The notes beneath the pieces were generated by a model. That model did no database searches, was not told the DNA's origin, and saw only the letters and a list, made by a program, of their open reading frames with translations. Of a DNA stretch of 64,000 nt, positions 8,700 through 17,634 are shown piece by piece. Position numbers and translations under genes: made by a program. Where the stretch lies: positions 1,302,001-1,366,000 of the forward strand of contig NZ_CP014304.1 in the NCBI RefSeq assembly GCF_001562275.1, given 5' to 3'. This DNA is from Hymenobacter sp. PAMC 26628. Its GTDB lineage: Bacteria > Bacteroidota > Bacteroidia > Cytophagales > Hymenobacteraceae. Position 1 is the stretch's first letter. Every line of letters starts with the position of its first letter.

Positions 8700-9749
8700 A
8701 TGGCCGATACGTCCACCCCCAATGCTTCCCAGATTGCGACCGAGCTGGGCAATTATTTCCGCACCAACAACCGCGAAGTTCGCCAGGGCATCTACCAGAA
8801 GTCCATCACGGCGAAGTTCATGCGCACCGTCACGGCGGTGCAGGGCAAGTTTCCGGCGCTCCAGTCCATCACGGGCCGGGTGGTGCAAGGCTTCAAGGCC
8901 ATCTGGTCGCCGCTGGGCGTCACCGAGTTCAAGGTGAATGAGTTGCGGGCTTACCAGCAGAAGGTCAACTTCCCCATCACGCCCGCCAACATCCTCAACA
9001 GCTGGATTTCTTACCTCTACGAGGAGAACAAGAAGCCCCAGGACATGTCGATTTCGAAGTACATCGTGGATATGGAGCTGATGCCGGCCATCGTGCGCGA
9101 CCGGGAGGATTTGATTGGCAAGTCGGTGTACGACCCGGCCAAGCTCGACCAGTTCGGCCACTCGATGGACGGCATCCAGGAAATCATCCGCAAGGGCGTG
9201 GCGGACGGCTCGATGTTCCAGATTCCGATTGCGACGCCCACGCTGAGCAACATGGTGGACCAGGTGGAGGCCTTCGAGTTGGGCTTGCCCGAGGCGATCA
9301 AGCCGTTCCTGACCAAGGTGTACATGTCCACGAACAACATGGAGAAGTACATGCTCGACTACCGCAACAAGCACGGCCTGATGCCGCTCTTCACCAAGGA
9401 GCAGGGCATGAAGACCTACATCGGCCAGCGCGACATCGTGGCGCTGCCGTCGCTGAACGGCACGAACGTGATTTTTGCCACTCCCGACCAGAACTTCCTG
9501 CGCCTGATCGACATCATCGACGAGGCCGTGGTGACGGACGTGCAGGTGCTCGACTACGTGGTGAAAATTTTCTGTGAGTGGTGGGAAGGCGTGGGCTTCT
9601 GGACCAACCAGTTGGTGGTGGTGGCGGTGCCCGAAGGCACGCACCAGGGCCTGGGCACCGGTGCCGTGCCGGCCGACGACGCGGCCCTGAACGCGAAGTA
9701 CTTCGGCGGCACGGCCAACGTGCCTTCAGCGGCCGTCATCGGCAGCTAA
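8700..9749 (+). CDS. Major capsid protein
   Basis: A 349-residue protein following the protease-scaffold gene by 73 bases, the classical position for the major capsid protein. It has no membrane or signal segments, a mixed alpha/beta character, and an N-terminal helical stretch (residues 5-45) that could be trimmed during maturation. No sequence motif is diagnostic by eye; size and context carry the call. It ends just before a strong terminator, as expected for a gene needing a very high transcript level of its own. An HK97-type fold is assumed from the protease-scaffold arrangement. Confidence 0.8.
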   Translation: MADTSTPNASQIATELGNYFRTNNREVRQGIYQKSITAKFMRTVTAVQGKFPALQSITGRVVQGFKAIWSPLGVTEFKVNELRAYQQKVNFPITPANILNSWISYLYEENKKPQDMSISKYIVDMELMPAIVRDREDLIGKSVYDPAKLDQFGHSMDGIQEIIRKGVADGSMFQIPIATPTLSNMVDQVEAFELGLPEAIKPFLTKVYMSTNNMEKYMLDYRNKHGLMPLFTKEQGMKTYIGQRDIVALPSLNGTNVIFATPDQNFLRLIDIIDEAVVTDVQVLDYVVKIFCEWWEGVGFWTNQLVVVAVPEGTHQGLGTGAVPADDAALNAKYFGGTANVPSAAVIGS

Positions 9750-9770
9750 GCCCCAGCCAATCAATAGAAA

Positions 9771-9802
9771 ACCGGCCCCTGCTACGGTAGGGGCCGGTTT
9801 TT
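9771..9802 (+). terminator. Terminator after the major capsid gene
   Basis: ACCGGCCCCT pairs perfectly with AGGGGCCGGT around an 8-base loop, then TTTTT. Confidence 0.9.
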
Positions 9803-9830
9803 ATGGTATCATTTTATAAATCTATCTATC

Positions 9831-10421
9831 GTGGATACGCAAAATTTGACCCACATCGCCGGCAGCGACAACACGCCCGGTATCCAGCAGGAGATTTTCT
9901 ATGCGCCGCTGGAGGACATCCAGACGCTGCCCCTGCCCGACAAGGACGACTCGGCCAGCACCACCGGCACGTTTGCCGACCTGGTGACTATCACCTCCGA
10001 CATCGTGATGAAGCCCGGCAAGCAATTCCGCAGCATCTACGTGACGCTGGAGGAAGGCGAGCTGAAGCACGAGGCCCAGGGCGAAACCGACTCGATGAGC
10101 TACAAGAACCACTTGGAGTTCGCCCACCCCGGCTCGAAGGCCGAAGTGCTCGGCTTCGCCCAGTGGGTGAAAAACAACAACATCGTGTTCCTGGTGCCGG
10201 AAGTGGACGGCCAGGTGCGCCTGCTCGGCAACCGCGCCTACCCGGCCAAGATGGCCACCGCGCCCGGCAGTACCGGCAAGAAGTCGACCGATGGCAAGAA
10301 GACCACCTTCGGTTTCCATTCGAGCCGCAAGGGCCCGGCCCCGATTTTCAAGGGCAAGGTGGCCATTTCGGCCAGCGACGGCACGGTGCCGGGCTTCCAG
10401 GATTTAGGCCTGGTGGCCTAA
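9831..10421 (+). CDS. Phage structural protein, tail-tube-like (putative)
   Basis: A 196-residue protein with a GTG start, standing alone between the capsid terminator and the next terminator-promoter cassette. It is rich in beta strands, with a VDGQVRLLGNRAYP segment (about residues 125-138) followed by a Gly/Ser/Thr/Lys-rich loop (about 145-165). This organisation is common in tail-tube or head-decoration proteins. It resembles in layout the protein at 48-716. Its individual transcription unit next to the capsid gene suggests an abundant virion component. Confidence 0.6.
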   Translation: MDTQNLTHIAGSDNTPGIQQEIFYAPLEDIQTLPLPDKDDSASTTGTFADLVTITSDIVMKPGKQFRSIYVTLEEGELKHEAQGETDSMSYKNHLEFAHPGSKAEVLGFAQWVKNNNIVFLVPEVDGQVRLLGNRAYPAKMATAPGSTGKKSTDGKKTTFGFHSSRKGPAPIFKGKVAISASDGTVPGFQDLGLVA

Positions 10422-10455
10422 CGTTTTGAGTAAAATGTTAAAGGTGATTCTCGAA

Positions 10456-10484
10456 AAGCCCCGGCCGTTGGTCGGGGCCTTTTT
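10456..10484 (+). terminator. Stem-loop terminator before promoter copy 3
   Basis: A GCCCCGGCC arm pairs with GGTCGGGGC around a short loop, followed by a T run. It is directly joined to the promoter at 10486. Confidence 0.8.
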
Positions 10485-10485
10485 G

Positions 10486-10521
10486 TGTCCTTTTTGCGGC
10501 AATTGCCGGTGGGGAGCTTTG
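10486..10521 (+). promoter_or_regulatory. Phage block promoter, copy 3
   Basis: TGTCCTTTTT (10486-10495), 16-bp spacer containing a GGCAATTGCC palindrome, GGGAGCTTTG (10512-10521). It drives the terminase block starting at 10552. Confidence 0.6.
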
Positions 10522-10551
10522 TAGAGAACCTTATTCACGAAGCGCTACCCG

Positions 10552-10878
10552 ATGGCCACCCTGACCAAAAAACTACGCACCGGCCTGGCTTTGCTGGCCG
10601 GTGTGATGCCCGAAGCGGCCAGTAAGATTTTCGAGAAAGTAACCGGCGAAACCCTGCTGGCTGAAGGCGTGACGAAGCTGGCCGATGGCACTCCGATTCA
10701 GCGTTTTCGCATGTACCGCCGCGCCACGATGCAGGGCGCCGTGAACCATGAGCGTCGGCTGCTGAAGGCCTTCGAGCTGGAGGGCCGCGCCGGCGTGCTG
10801 GCTTACTGCCAGAAGTATATAGAGCCGGAACACTTCGGCTCATTCGCCGCGAAGTTGGCGGAGCTGGTACCGGCGTAA
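10552..10878 (+). CDS. Phage protein of unknown function, start of packaging block
   Basis: A 108-residue, basic, mainly helical protein. The first 30 residues (LTKKLRTGLALLAGVMPEAASKIFEKV) are amphipathic rather than a clear membrane helix. The stop and the next start share TAATG, indicating translational coupling. It heads the block encoding terminase small and large subunits. Size and place would suit a DNA-binding or packaging-accessory protein, but no motif supports this. I do not recognise the family. Confidence 0.6.
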   Translation: MATLTKKLRTGLALLAGVMPEAASKIFEKVTGETLLAEGVTKLADGTPIQRFRMYRRATMQGAVNHERRLLKAFELEGRAGVLAYCQKYIEPEHFGSFAAKLAELVPA

Positions 10879-11510
10879 TGAGCGCCGTGCAGCAGTGGCT
10901 TCAGGGGCCCCAGGATTACGAGGCCGGCCGGCAGCTCTACGAGCAGCTGGGCCGCAACGCCGTGCTGAAGCGCACGCTGAGCCACGGACCCACGGCCTAC
11001 AACCGTTCGGCGCTGCGCGAGGAGCTGGCCAAGCTGGCCACCCTGCCCTTCGTGCCTTTAGTAACAGTAGCGCTGTCACCGCTGGGGCCCCGACCGGCGC
11101 CGGCTGCGGCGCATCCGGATGCGACCCGCGAGCTGCTGCTGGGCCTGGAAAAGCAGTGGAAGCCGCTCTACAAGGAGGCTTCCTTTCTGCAATCGCAGTT
11201 GGAGCACGCCAAAGACAACCAGGCGCGCTGCACCACGTCGCACGCCATCCTGGATAAGATGGAGCAGGTGCAGGCGCTGTGGGACGCCGGCGACTACGTG
11301 CGCGAGCACGGGCAATTGCCACCGGCCCCAGTGGCCGTTGCGCCGCCGGTGCTCGACCTCACCGACGCCGTGGCCGTGCTGAAGCGGCGCAACAACCTGC
11401 GGGCCCAAATCAGCAAGCAGGCCCGCAATGCGGAACGGGCAGGGGAGGTCGCCGCCTGGCGGGCGGAAGTGGAAGCGCTGGATGACGTGCTTAAAACCCT
11501 GAACAAGTGA
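10878..11510 (+). CDS. Phage coiled-coil protein of unknown function
   Basis: A 210-residue protein, strongly helical. Residues about 75-125 and 150-205 have the charged heptad pattern of coiled coils (for example AVLKRRNNLRAQISKQARN). It overlaps the preceding stop (TAATG) and the following GTG start (GTGA), so it is coupled to the putative small terminase gene. A packaging-accessory or replication-linked role is possible. No catalytic motif is visible. Confidence 0.6.
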   Translation: MSAVQQWLQGPQDYEAGRQLYEQLGRNAVLKRTLSHGPTAYNRSALREELAKLATLPFVPLVTVALSPLGPRPAPAAAHPDATRELLLGLEKQWKPLYKEASFLQSQLEHAKDNQARCTTSHAILDKMEQVQALWDAGDYVREHGQLPPAPVAVAPPVLDLTDAVAVLKRRNNLRAQISKQARNAERAGEVAAWRAEVEALDDVLKTLNK

Positions 11511-12355
11511 AAAATCGGTTCAAACCCGGGGCCCAGGCGCTAGTTGTTGGGGCCCATCCGCACAGTGGGGCACAGGTGACCCTGCTGAGCTACGGGCCCT
11601 ATGGCTTATCGGTGCTAAACTTGGTTGGCTGGCTTGTGCGGGCGCAAGACGGGCAAGAGTTCTACTGCCAATTGAAGGACTTAGCAGGGGGCGAACCGGA
11701 GCCCGAAACGGTGGAAGCGGAAGAATTGCCGCCCACCGTGAGCCCGGGCCGCCGTGAAACCACGTTGGACCGGCTGCGGGCGTACTACGCGGCGAAGGAG
11801 GACGAACCGGTGGTGCTGACTGCGCACCAACAGGGCGTGCTCACGCGCTACGAAGCGGCCTGGGGCCTGCTGTTGGCCTTTAAAAGCAGCGAGCACGTGC
11901 TGGAGAAGCTGATGAAGGTGTACGACATCAGCCGCGCCCAGGCGTACCGGGACCTGGCCAGCACCAAGCTGCTGTTTGGCGACGTGGTGAAGTCGAGCCA
12001 GGCGGCGGAGCGGCACATTTTGAAGGAAATGGCGATGTACGCCTTCCGCGAGGCCAAGCGCAACGGTCCCAAATTCCTGAAGGAATTGAACAAGGCCATC
12101 GCCAACCTCATCAAAATCACCGGCATCGAGAAGGCCGACCCCAACGTGCCCGACGAGGCCGCGTTCCTGCCCAGCAACTACGTGCTGGAGCTGAAGCCCG
12201 CCGGCGGCAAAACGCTGAAGCTGGACCTGGAGAAAATCGCCCAGCTGCCAGCCCACGAATACGAGGAGGTGATGGAAATCATCCAAGGGTCGGGCACCAG
12301 CGAGGTGGAGATGCTGCAAAAAATAATGGACGCCGCCCGTGGAACTGTCGAATAA
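11507..12355 (+). CDS. Putative terminase small subunit
   Basis: A 282-residue protein starting at a GTG that overlaps the previous stop. Residues 1-60 form a small beta-rich domain (FKPGAQALVVGAHPHSGAQV) resembling a KOW/SH3-like fold. Residues about 115-165 look like a helix-turn-helix segment ending in MKVYDISRAQAYRDLASTK, typical of terminase small subunits that bind the pac or cos site. A helical oligomerisation region follows. It overlaps the large terminase gene by 17 bases. The call rests on the DNA-binding-like segment and the position immediately before terL. Confidence 0.7.
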   Translation: MKNRFKPGAQALVVGAHPHSGAQVTLLSYGPYGLSVLNLVGWLVRAQDGQEFYCQLKDLAGGEPEPETVEAEELPPTVSPGRRETTLDRLRAYYAAKEDEPVVLTAHQQGVLTRYEAAWGLLLAFKSSEHVLEKLMKVYDISRAQAYRDLASTKLLFGDVVKSSQAAERHILKEMAMYAFREAKRNGPKFLKELNKAIANLIKITGIEKADPNVPDEAAFLPSNYVLELKPAGGKTLKLDLEKIAQLPAHEYEEVMEIIQGSGTSEVEMLQKIMDAARGTVE

Positions 12356-13970
12356 ACCGCTGAGCATGAACGTGCCGCAACTCCGGTTTGCGGCGGCCCA
12401 GCCGAAGGAATCGGTGCAGATCTGGGGCCGGGCCACGGGCAAGAGCACGATCATCGCCTGGTTAATTCACATGATTGTGAAGACCATGCCCCGCTCGGCC
12501 TGGACGATTACGGGCGCGACCTACCAGGCTATCCTGACGCGCACGCTGCCCAGCACCCGGGCCTCGTTGGAGCGGCTGGGCTACTACCATGGTGTGCACT
12601 ACTTCATCGGCACCAAGCCGAAGCCGAACTACGGCTTTGCCGAGCCGTACCAGCCGCCCCACAATTACCAGAACGCCATTATTTTCCGCAACGGGGCCCT
12701 GTTTCACCTGGTGAGCCAGGACAAGGGCGGCGGCTCGGCGCGGGGCCTCAATACGGACGGGGCCATCTGCGACGAGTCGTTGATGCTCGACAAAGAGAAA
12801 TTCGACCAGGAGGTGAGCACCACCATCCGCGGCAATTACCAGTACTTCGATAAGTGCCCGCTGCACGGCGGGGTGCACCATTTCACCAGCATGCCCTACG
12901 GCAGCAGCTGGCTGCTGAACGCCGGCGATTACTACGAGCGCGACGGCCACGACATCAAGCTGGTGCGGGCCGAGCTGCTGCGGCTCCAGGTGGCCTTTAT
13001 CGACGAGAAAGACCCGCGCAAGCGCATGGCCATGTGGCCTCAAATAGATTCTTTGAACAAGCGAATTCGCTACTACAAGGATAAAAACGGCTTTCTGTAC
13101 AGCGAGGCCAACGTGTTCGATAACCTGACGAACATCAAGCTGAAGTACCTGGAGAACGAGCGCCGCAAACTCGACGACTACATTTTCAAGGTCGAGGTGC
13201 TGAACATGCGCACCGATAAAGTGCAGGGCGGTTTTTACCCGAACCTCGACCCGGCCATTCACACTTATTCGGCCTTTAACAACGATTATTTGCAGACGTT
13301 GGCCGTGGGCACCAACTACCGGATAAAGGAGGTTGACAGCCGACAGGACGCCGATTGCAAGGCCCATTTGCCGCTTCGGATGGCCGTGGACTGGGGCGCG
13401 AAGATTACCTGCCTGAGCGTGGCCCAGCAGGAGTTGCTCCAGCTCACGTTCCTGAAGGATTTGTACGTGAAATCGCCACTGATTCTGGACGATTTGGCCA
13501 AGGAGTTTGTGCGATATTATGCCTACCACCTGTGCAAGGAGGTGTTTTTCCATTACGACCACACCGGCAACAGCAAGCAGGCCAACAGCGATTTGACCTA
13601 TGCCGAGCAGTTCGCCAAGATTTTGCGGGCCGCCGGCTGGCAGGTGTACCTGGTGAGCAAGGGGGCGGCCCCGGAGCACAAGGACAAGTACCTACTCATC
13701 TCGCGCCTGCTGAAGGAGCTGGACCCGCGGCACCCGCGCCTGCGTTTCAACAAGCACAACTGCAAGTACCTGCTGCTGTCCATGTCACTAGCCCCCGTGG
13801 TCGAGGTGGGTGGTGTGGTCAAGAAGAACAAGGGCAGCGAGCGCAGCACCACCATCCCCGCGGAGCAGGCCACCCACCTGAGCGACACGTTCGACATCCT
13901 GGTGTGGGGGCTCTACCAGCACCTGCTGGCCAGCATGCCGGCATTTCAGGACAACATGTATGGGAAGTAG
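12339..13970 (+). CDS. terL: Terminase large subunit
   Basis: A 543-residue protein from a GTG start overlapping the previous gene. The ATPase has Walker A GRATGKST (residues 30-37), and Walker B ends in CDES with D145-E146. The nuclease domain has the family's acidic residues, with D351 in MAVDW and D407 in YDHTG as likely metal ligands. Its length fits large terminases (450-600 residues). It packages phage DNA into the prohead by ATP-driven translocation and cuts the concatemer. It ends the packaging block; a 530-base non-coding stretch follows. Confidence 0.93.
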   Translation: MELSNKPLSMNVPQLRFAAAQPKESVQIWGRATGKSTIIAWLIHMIVKTMPRSAWTITGATYQAILTRTLPSTRASLERLGYYHGVHYFIGTKPKPNYGFAEPYQPPHNYQNAIIFRNGALFHLVSQDKGGGSARGLNTDGAICDESLMLDKEKFDQEVSTTIRGNYQYFDKCPLHGGVHHFTSMPYGSSWLLNAGDYYERDGHDIKLVRAELLRLQVAFIDEKDPRKRMAMWPQIDSLNKRIRYYKDKNGFLYSEANVFDNLTNIKLKYLENERRKLDDYIFKVEVLNMRTDKVQGGFYPNLDPAIHTYSAFNNDYLQTLAVGTNYRIKEVDSRQDADCKAHLPLRMAVDWGAKITCLSVAQQELLQLTFLKDLYVKSPLILDDLAKEFVRYYAYHLCKEVFFHYDHTGNSKQANSDLTYAEQFAKILRAAGWQVYLVSKGAAPEHKDKYLLISRLLKELDPRHPRLRFNKHNCKYLLLSMSLAPVVEVGGVVKKNKGSERSTTIPAEQATHLSDTFDILVWGLYQHLLASMPAFQDNMYGK

Positions 13971-14201
13971 GTATCCTCGTTGCTTGGATGTGCGGATACT
14001 TACCCTCTACATTTGGCCCAGAGTCGCACGGTATCCGGTGTAGGTGTTTTGGTTACAAGCCGGCGACTCCCCCCATCACTGCCAACCGGGCAGCACCAGC
14101 AACCCCACTCCAACCACCGCGGCCAGTGTCCGCAGGTGTGCCCGCCGAGCACTAGACTATTGGGTATCGCTCACCCAGGCCGCGCACACCACTCCACTCG
14201 C

Positions 14202-14236
14202 AACGCCCCACCCGCAACGGTGGGGCGTTGTTGTTT
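14202..14236 (+). terminator. Terminator of the packaging block
   Basis: AACGCCCCA pairs with TGGGGCGTT around an 11-base loop, followed by a GT/T-rich run. It lies 230 bases after the terL stop. Confidence 0.65.
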
Positions 14237-14443
14237 ATAGGCCACCCCACCCAGGCCCGACCAGCACCCGCCGGCCGGGCCTCGTCGTGTCCACCCGACC
14301 CGGCACCCCCACCGGCATATATCCCCAAAAATTGCCAAAAAAATTGCCGGGCGCCCTCAGCGTGTGACAGGGTGTTTTGTTGAAAAAAGAGAAGATTAAA
14401 AACAGTTGAAACGGCCAATCAACTGCTTTAAAGGCGGTTAGGC

Positions 14444-14469
14444 GTCTCAAATAGCCACAAATTTGAGAC
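14444..14469. repeat. Perfect 9-bp inverted repeat
   Basis: GTCTCAAAT (14444-14452) and ATTTGAGAC (14461-14469) around an 8-base loop, 32 bases before the portal-block promoter. It could be an operator or RNA hairpin. Confidence 0.6.
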
Positions 14470-14500
14470 TAGCCGGTGGGGCCTGGCCAGGGCTTTTCTC

Positions 14501-14537
14501 TGTCCTTTTTCGGGGCGGTGCCAAACGGGAATTTTGG
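14501..14537 (+). promoter_or_regulatory. Phage block promoter, copy 4
   Basis: TGTCCTTTTT (14501-14510), 16-bp spacer, GGGAATTTTGG (14527-14537). The preceding GGCC-rich hairpin is weaker than in the other copies. It lies 19 bases before the first portal-block gene. Confidence 0.6.
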
Positions 14538-14556
14538 GTACTTACTACTCCCCGAT

Positions 14557-14883
14557 ATGCGCCTGATTTCGCTGGCTGAGGTACTTGCTGAGATGGATTC
14601 CACCGCGGAACCCTTCAGCATCGTGTTCAGCACCGCCGACCGCACGCGCAAAACCGGCGGCGAGCTGGTGCGGCTGGACGGCGCGGTGCAAACCGGGGCC
14701 CCCGAAAAACTGAAACGGCCCCTGGGGCCCGTTGCGCCGGCAACTGCCGGCCCGGTCGGGGCCCACAAGCCCGCCCACCGTGCCCACCAGACCCGCAACG
14801 TCACCATCCTCAGCAGCGGCCACACCCGCAAGCTGCACATCCGCCTCATCGTGGAATTCAACGGCCAAAAAGTACGCTGGTAA
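14557..14883 (+). CDS. Conserved phage protein preceding the portal gene
   Basis: A 108-residue protein. The start at 14557 is chosen because it lies after the promoter and gives a natural N-terminus (MRLISLAEVLAEM). The C-terminal third, TRNVTILSSGHTRKLHIRLI, with FNGQKV near the end, is the kind of conserved tail seen in small proteins next to portal genes of Bacteroidota phages. It ends in TAATG, sharing the portal start codon. The function is unknown; it may be a head-assembly or DNA-end protein. Confidence 0.65.
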   Translation: MRLISLAEVLAEMDSTAEPFSIVFSTADRTRKTGGELVRLDGAVQTGAPEKLKRPLGPVAPATAGPVGAHKPAHRAHQTRNVTILSSGHTRKLHIRLIVEFNGQKVRW

Positions 14884-16256
14884 TGCAGAACCCTTTATTA
14901 ATGAACGATGCGGGCTCGGTGGCCTTCCTGCACGGGCTGGGCGCGGCGGTGCGCCTCAACGGCGGCCCCACCGAAACGCCCGGTACCACGCCCACCACGC
15001 CCTTTGTGCGCGACCTCACGCTGGGCACCGGGCCGGTGGCCCGCTGGGGCGCCGACAACCTGGAGCCCCAGCGCATCCTGGAGGACATCCGCCAGAACAC
15101 CATCGCTGCGCCCACACTGGAGTGGAAAAGCCGCGCCCTGTACGGCGGGGGGCTGATGTACGGCTCCTTCGTGTACGGCGACAACGGCGAGGAGACCTTC
15201 AAGCCCACCCGCATCCCAGAAATTGAGGCCTTCAGCCGCCGCAACCAGCTGCACCGCTTCGCCATGGCCACGGCCCTCGACGTGGTGACGTTTTACAACG
15301 CCTTTCCCGAACTCATCCTCAGCAAGGACCGCAGCGAGATTACCAACATCACCCGCCAGAAGGTGCCCTACTGCCGCTGGGCCCGCCAAAACGAGCAGAC
15401 GGGGTTCGTGGAGAACTGCTTCATCAACGCCAACTGGCACAACTGGACCAGTGAGAGCGACATCTACGCCGTGAAGGTGCCGGCCATCATTCCCGGCTAC
15501 GACCTCACCGAGTCGCTGCGCAACGACCGCCGCGGCTACAAGTACATCTACCCGCTGAGCTACCCCAGCCACGGCGAAACCTACTACCAGCTGGCCAGTT
15601 GGAACGTGCTGCGCACCAGCGGCTGGCTGGAGGTGGCCCAGGCCATTCCCGCCTTTAAAAAGGCACTGTTCAAAAACCAGATTACCATCAAGTACCTCAT
15701 TGAGGTCAGCACCTGGTGGTGGAAGTGGAAGTACGGCGAGGCCTGGGAAACCAAGCCCCTGGAGGAGCGCAAGAAGCTGATGAACGACGAGCTGGCCAAG
15801 TTCGAATCGTTCATGACGGGCACCGGCGCGTCGGGCTCCTCGCTGATGGTGACGTTCCACTCCGACCCCGTCACCCAGAAAGAGTACGCGGGCTGGAAAA
15901 TCACGCCCATCGACAACAAAATCAAGGACGGCATCTACGTGGAAGACAGCCAGGAGGCTTCCCTGCACATCTATTCTGCCCTGGACGTGGACCCCACGCT
16001 GCGCGGCATCTCGCCCGGTAAGAGCATGGGCGGCGGTTCGGGCTCCGATAAGCGCGTCGCCTTCAATGTGTACCTGAGCCTTCAGCAATCCTTTCAGGAC
16101 ATCGTGACCGAGGTGCTGCAATTCATCTGCGACTACAACAAGTGGACGGCGGCCGATGGGATGCCCATCGTGTGGCGCTTCCGCAACGCCCTCATCACCA
16201 CGCTCGACACCGGCAGCGAAATGAAAAAGCCCACCCAAGCCCCGCCCCAGCAATAA
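14883..16256 (+). CDS. Portal protein
   Basis: A 457-residue protein with the length and helical, Trp/Tyr-rich character of portals. It forms the dodecameric ring through which DNA enters and leaves the head and to which the terminase docks. Supporting features are a conserved N-terminal region (RILEDIRQNTIAAPTLEWK), a central stem region with WWKWKYGEAWETKPLEERKK, and a C-terminal helical crown. A run of Gly/Ser near residues 380-390 (SMGGGSGSDKR) is likely a flexible loop. It overlaps both neighbours by a shared A (TAATG). Confidence 0.75.
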   Translation: MQNPLLMNDAGSVAFLHGLGAAVRLNGGPTETPGTTPTTPFVRDLTLGTGPVARWGADNLEPQRILEDIRQNTIAAPTLEWKSRALYGGGLMYGSFVYGDNGEETFKPTRIPEIEAFSRRNQLHRFAMATALDVVTFYNAFPELILSKDRSEITNITRQKVPYCRWARQNEQTGFVENCFINANWHNWTSESDIYAVKVPAIIPGYDLTESLRNDRRGYKYIYPLSYPSHGETYYQLASWNVLRTSGWLEVAQAIPAFKKALFKNQITIKYLIEVSTWWWKWKYGEAWETKPLEERKKLMNDELAKFESFMTGTGASGSSLMVTFHSDPVTQKEYAGWKITPIDNKIKDGIYVEDSQEASLHIYSALDVDPTLRGISPGKSMGGGSGSDKRVAFNVYLSLQQSFQDIVTEVLQFICDYNKWTAADGMPIVWRFRNALITTLDTGSEMKKPTQAPPQQ

Positions 16257-17263
16257 TGGCCCTGCTCAAAACCACCGAAGAATTCCGGGCGGGCTTGCCG
16301 GTCAACGTCACCAGCAGCATCGACCTGCTGGCCGGGGCCCTGGCTGCGGCCGAGCGCCGCCACATCGTGCCGGTGCTGGGCCGGGCCCAGTACAACGAGC
16401 TGCGCATCGCCTACGATGCCGGCACGCTCAGCCCCTTGCAAGCGGAATTGCTGGCCGTGGTGCAGGCCGCCCTGGCCAACCTGGCCTACGCGCCCTACAT
16501 CACCATTGCCCAGCTCGACATCAGCGATTCCGGCATTCGGATTCAGACGGACGACAACCACAAGACGGCATTTCAGTGGCAGATTGACGACCTGCGCGAG
16601 TACGTAACCGAGGCCGGCTACACCGCACTGGAGGACGCCCTGGGCTTCCTCGACGACAACAAAGCCGCCTTCCCGTTGTGGGCCACGTCGGCCGCCTACA
16701 CCTACAACAAGGAGCTGCTGCTCAATAGCGCCCCGGACTTCGACAAGTGCTACCGCATCAACGGCTCGCGCCGCACCTTCCTGGCCCTGGTGCCGCTGAT
16801 TCGGCAGGTGGAGCACTTCGCGCTGGAGCCCGTGTTGTCGGCCGCCTTCTGCCAGGCCCTGCGCGACGAGCTGGCCACCGGCGCGGTGGGGGCCCCCACG
16901 GCCGCCGTCCTAAAGCTGCTGCACCCGGCCCTGGCCAACCTTACCGTGGCCGAAGCAGTGCTCGAAATGGGCGTGGACCTCACGCCCGGCGGCCTGGTGG
17001 TGCAGGAGCTGGACAAGACCACCACCAACAACCGGGTGCGCAAGCAGGCCAGCGAAACCGTGCTGGCCCTCAAGCGCAACCAGGCCCTGGAAACCGGCCG
17101 CGCCTACCTCCGCGACCTGGTGGAATTGCTCAACAAAACGGCTTCCACTACGGTGTACGCGGCCTATTTCAGCTCCGACCGCTACACCGCCCCGGCCCCG
17201 CCGCCCGACCCCAACGCCCAACCCGCCCCGCCCCGTGTCGGGGGCCTTTACGGAGCCTGCTAA
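16256..17263 (+). CDS. Head-tail connector-like protein (DUF6712-like)
   Basis: A 335-residue helical protein directly after the portal gene, starting at the ATG that overlaps the portal stop. The N-terminus, a long helical region with AAERRHIVPVLGRAQYNEL, resembles the DUF6712 proteins of Bacteroidota phages, which sit in the adaptor position. The C-terminus is proline-rich and probably disordered. The likely role is closing or adapting the portal to the tail. The family name is from memory; the position is strong support for a connector. Confidence 0.6.
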   Translation: MALLKTTEEFRAGLPVNVTSSIDLLAGALAAAERRHIVPVLGRAQYNELRIAYDAGTLSPLQAELLAVVQAALANLAYAPYITIAQLDISDSGIRIQTDDNHKTAFQWQIDDLREYVTEAGYTALEDALGFLDDNKAAFPLWATSAAYTYNKELLLNSAPDFDKCYRINGSRRTFLALVPLIRQVEHFALEPVLSAAFCQALRDELATGAVGAPTAAVLKLLHPALANLTVAEAVLEMGVDLTPGGLVVQELDKTTTNNRVRKQASETVLALKRNQALETGRAYLRDLVELLNKTASTTVYAAYFSSDRYTAPAPPPDPNAQPAPPRVGGLYGAC

Positions 17264-17274
17264 CCCACCCCGCC

Positions 17275-17628
17275 ATGTCAGAAGCTACTACGGAACAAAT
17301 CGAACTAAGCCAGCACCAGACCCGCAACTGGCTGCTGATGGGCATCGTGGGGGCCCTGGTGCTCATGGTGCAGGGTTTTTTCACCTACGTCATCACGTCC
17401 ACCGGCGCGGAGGTGAAGGAAACCAACCGCGGCCTGAACGACCTGGTGAGCACCGTGAAGGTGCAGCAGGTGCAGCAGGACTGGCTCCGCGACCAAATCG
17501 CCCAGCTCAACGCCGCCCGGAAAGACGCCGCCGAAGCCCACAAGAACTACGACATCCGCCTCAACGGGCTGGAACAGGCCGTGGCCCTGCAAAACCAATG
17601 GATTCAATCCCACAACCCCGGTAAATAA
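17275..17628 (+). CDS. Small membrane protein with coiled coil, lysis-linked
   Basis: A 117-residue protein with one membrane helix at about residues 19-41 and a long charged helix after it (residues 50-110) predicted to be a coiled coil. It lies 11 bases after the connector gene and 6 bases before a holin-like gene. The topology, with a short cytoplasmic N-terminus and a long soluble coiled coil, fits a spanin-like, antiholin-like or XhlA-type lysis accessory protein. No closer assignment is possible by eye. Confidence 0.65.
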   Translation: MSEATTEQIELSQHQTRNWLLMGIVGALVLMVQGFFTYVITSTGAEVKETNRGLNDLVSTVKVQQVQQDWLRDQIAQLNAARKDAAEAHKNYDIRLNGLEQAVALQNQWIQSHNPGK

Positions 17629-17634
17629 CCCGCT

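Larger units (their letters stand above)
13971..14500. other. Non-coding interval between terL and the portal block
   Basis: A stretch of 530 bases with no convincing gene. It holds a terminator hairpin (14202-14229) and a second perfect hairpin, arms GTCTCAAAT/ATTTGAGAC at 14444-14469. About 14330-14470 is AT-rich. The remaining sequence is proline-codon-rich in all frames and looks like degraded or structural sequence. A cos or pac site is possible because terminase genes often lie near it. Confidence 0.5.

Noticed and set aside
12462..13679. Minus-strand frame of 405 codons opposite the terminase
   Set aside because: The plus strand carries both terminase ATPase and nuclease motifs; the antisense frame has no recognisable feature.
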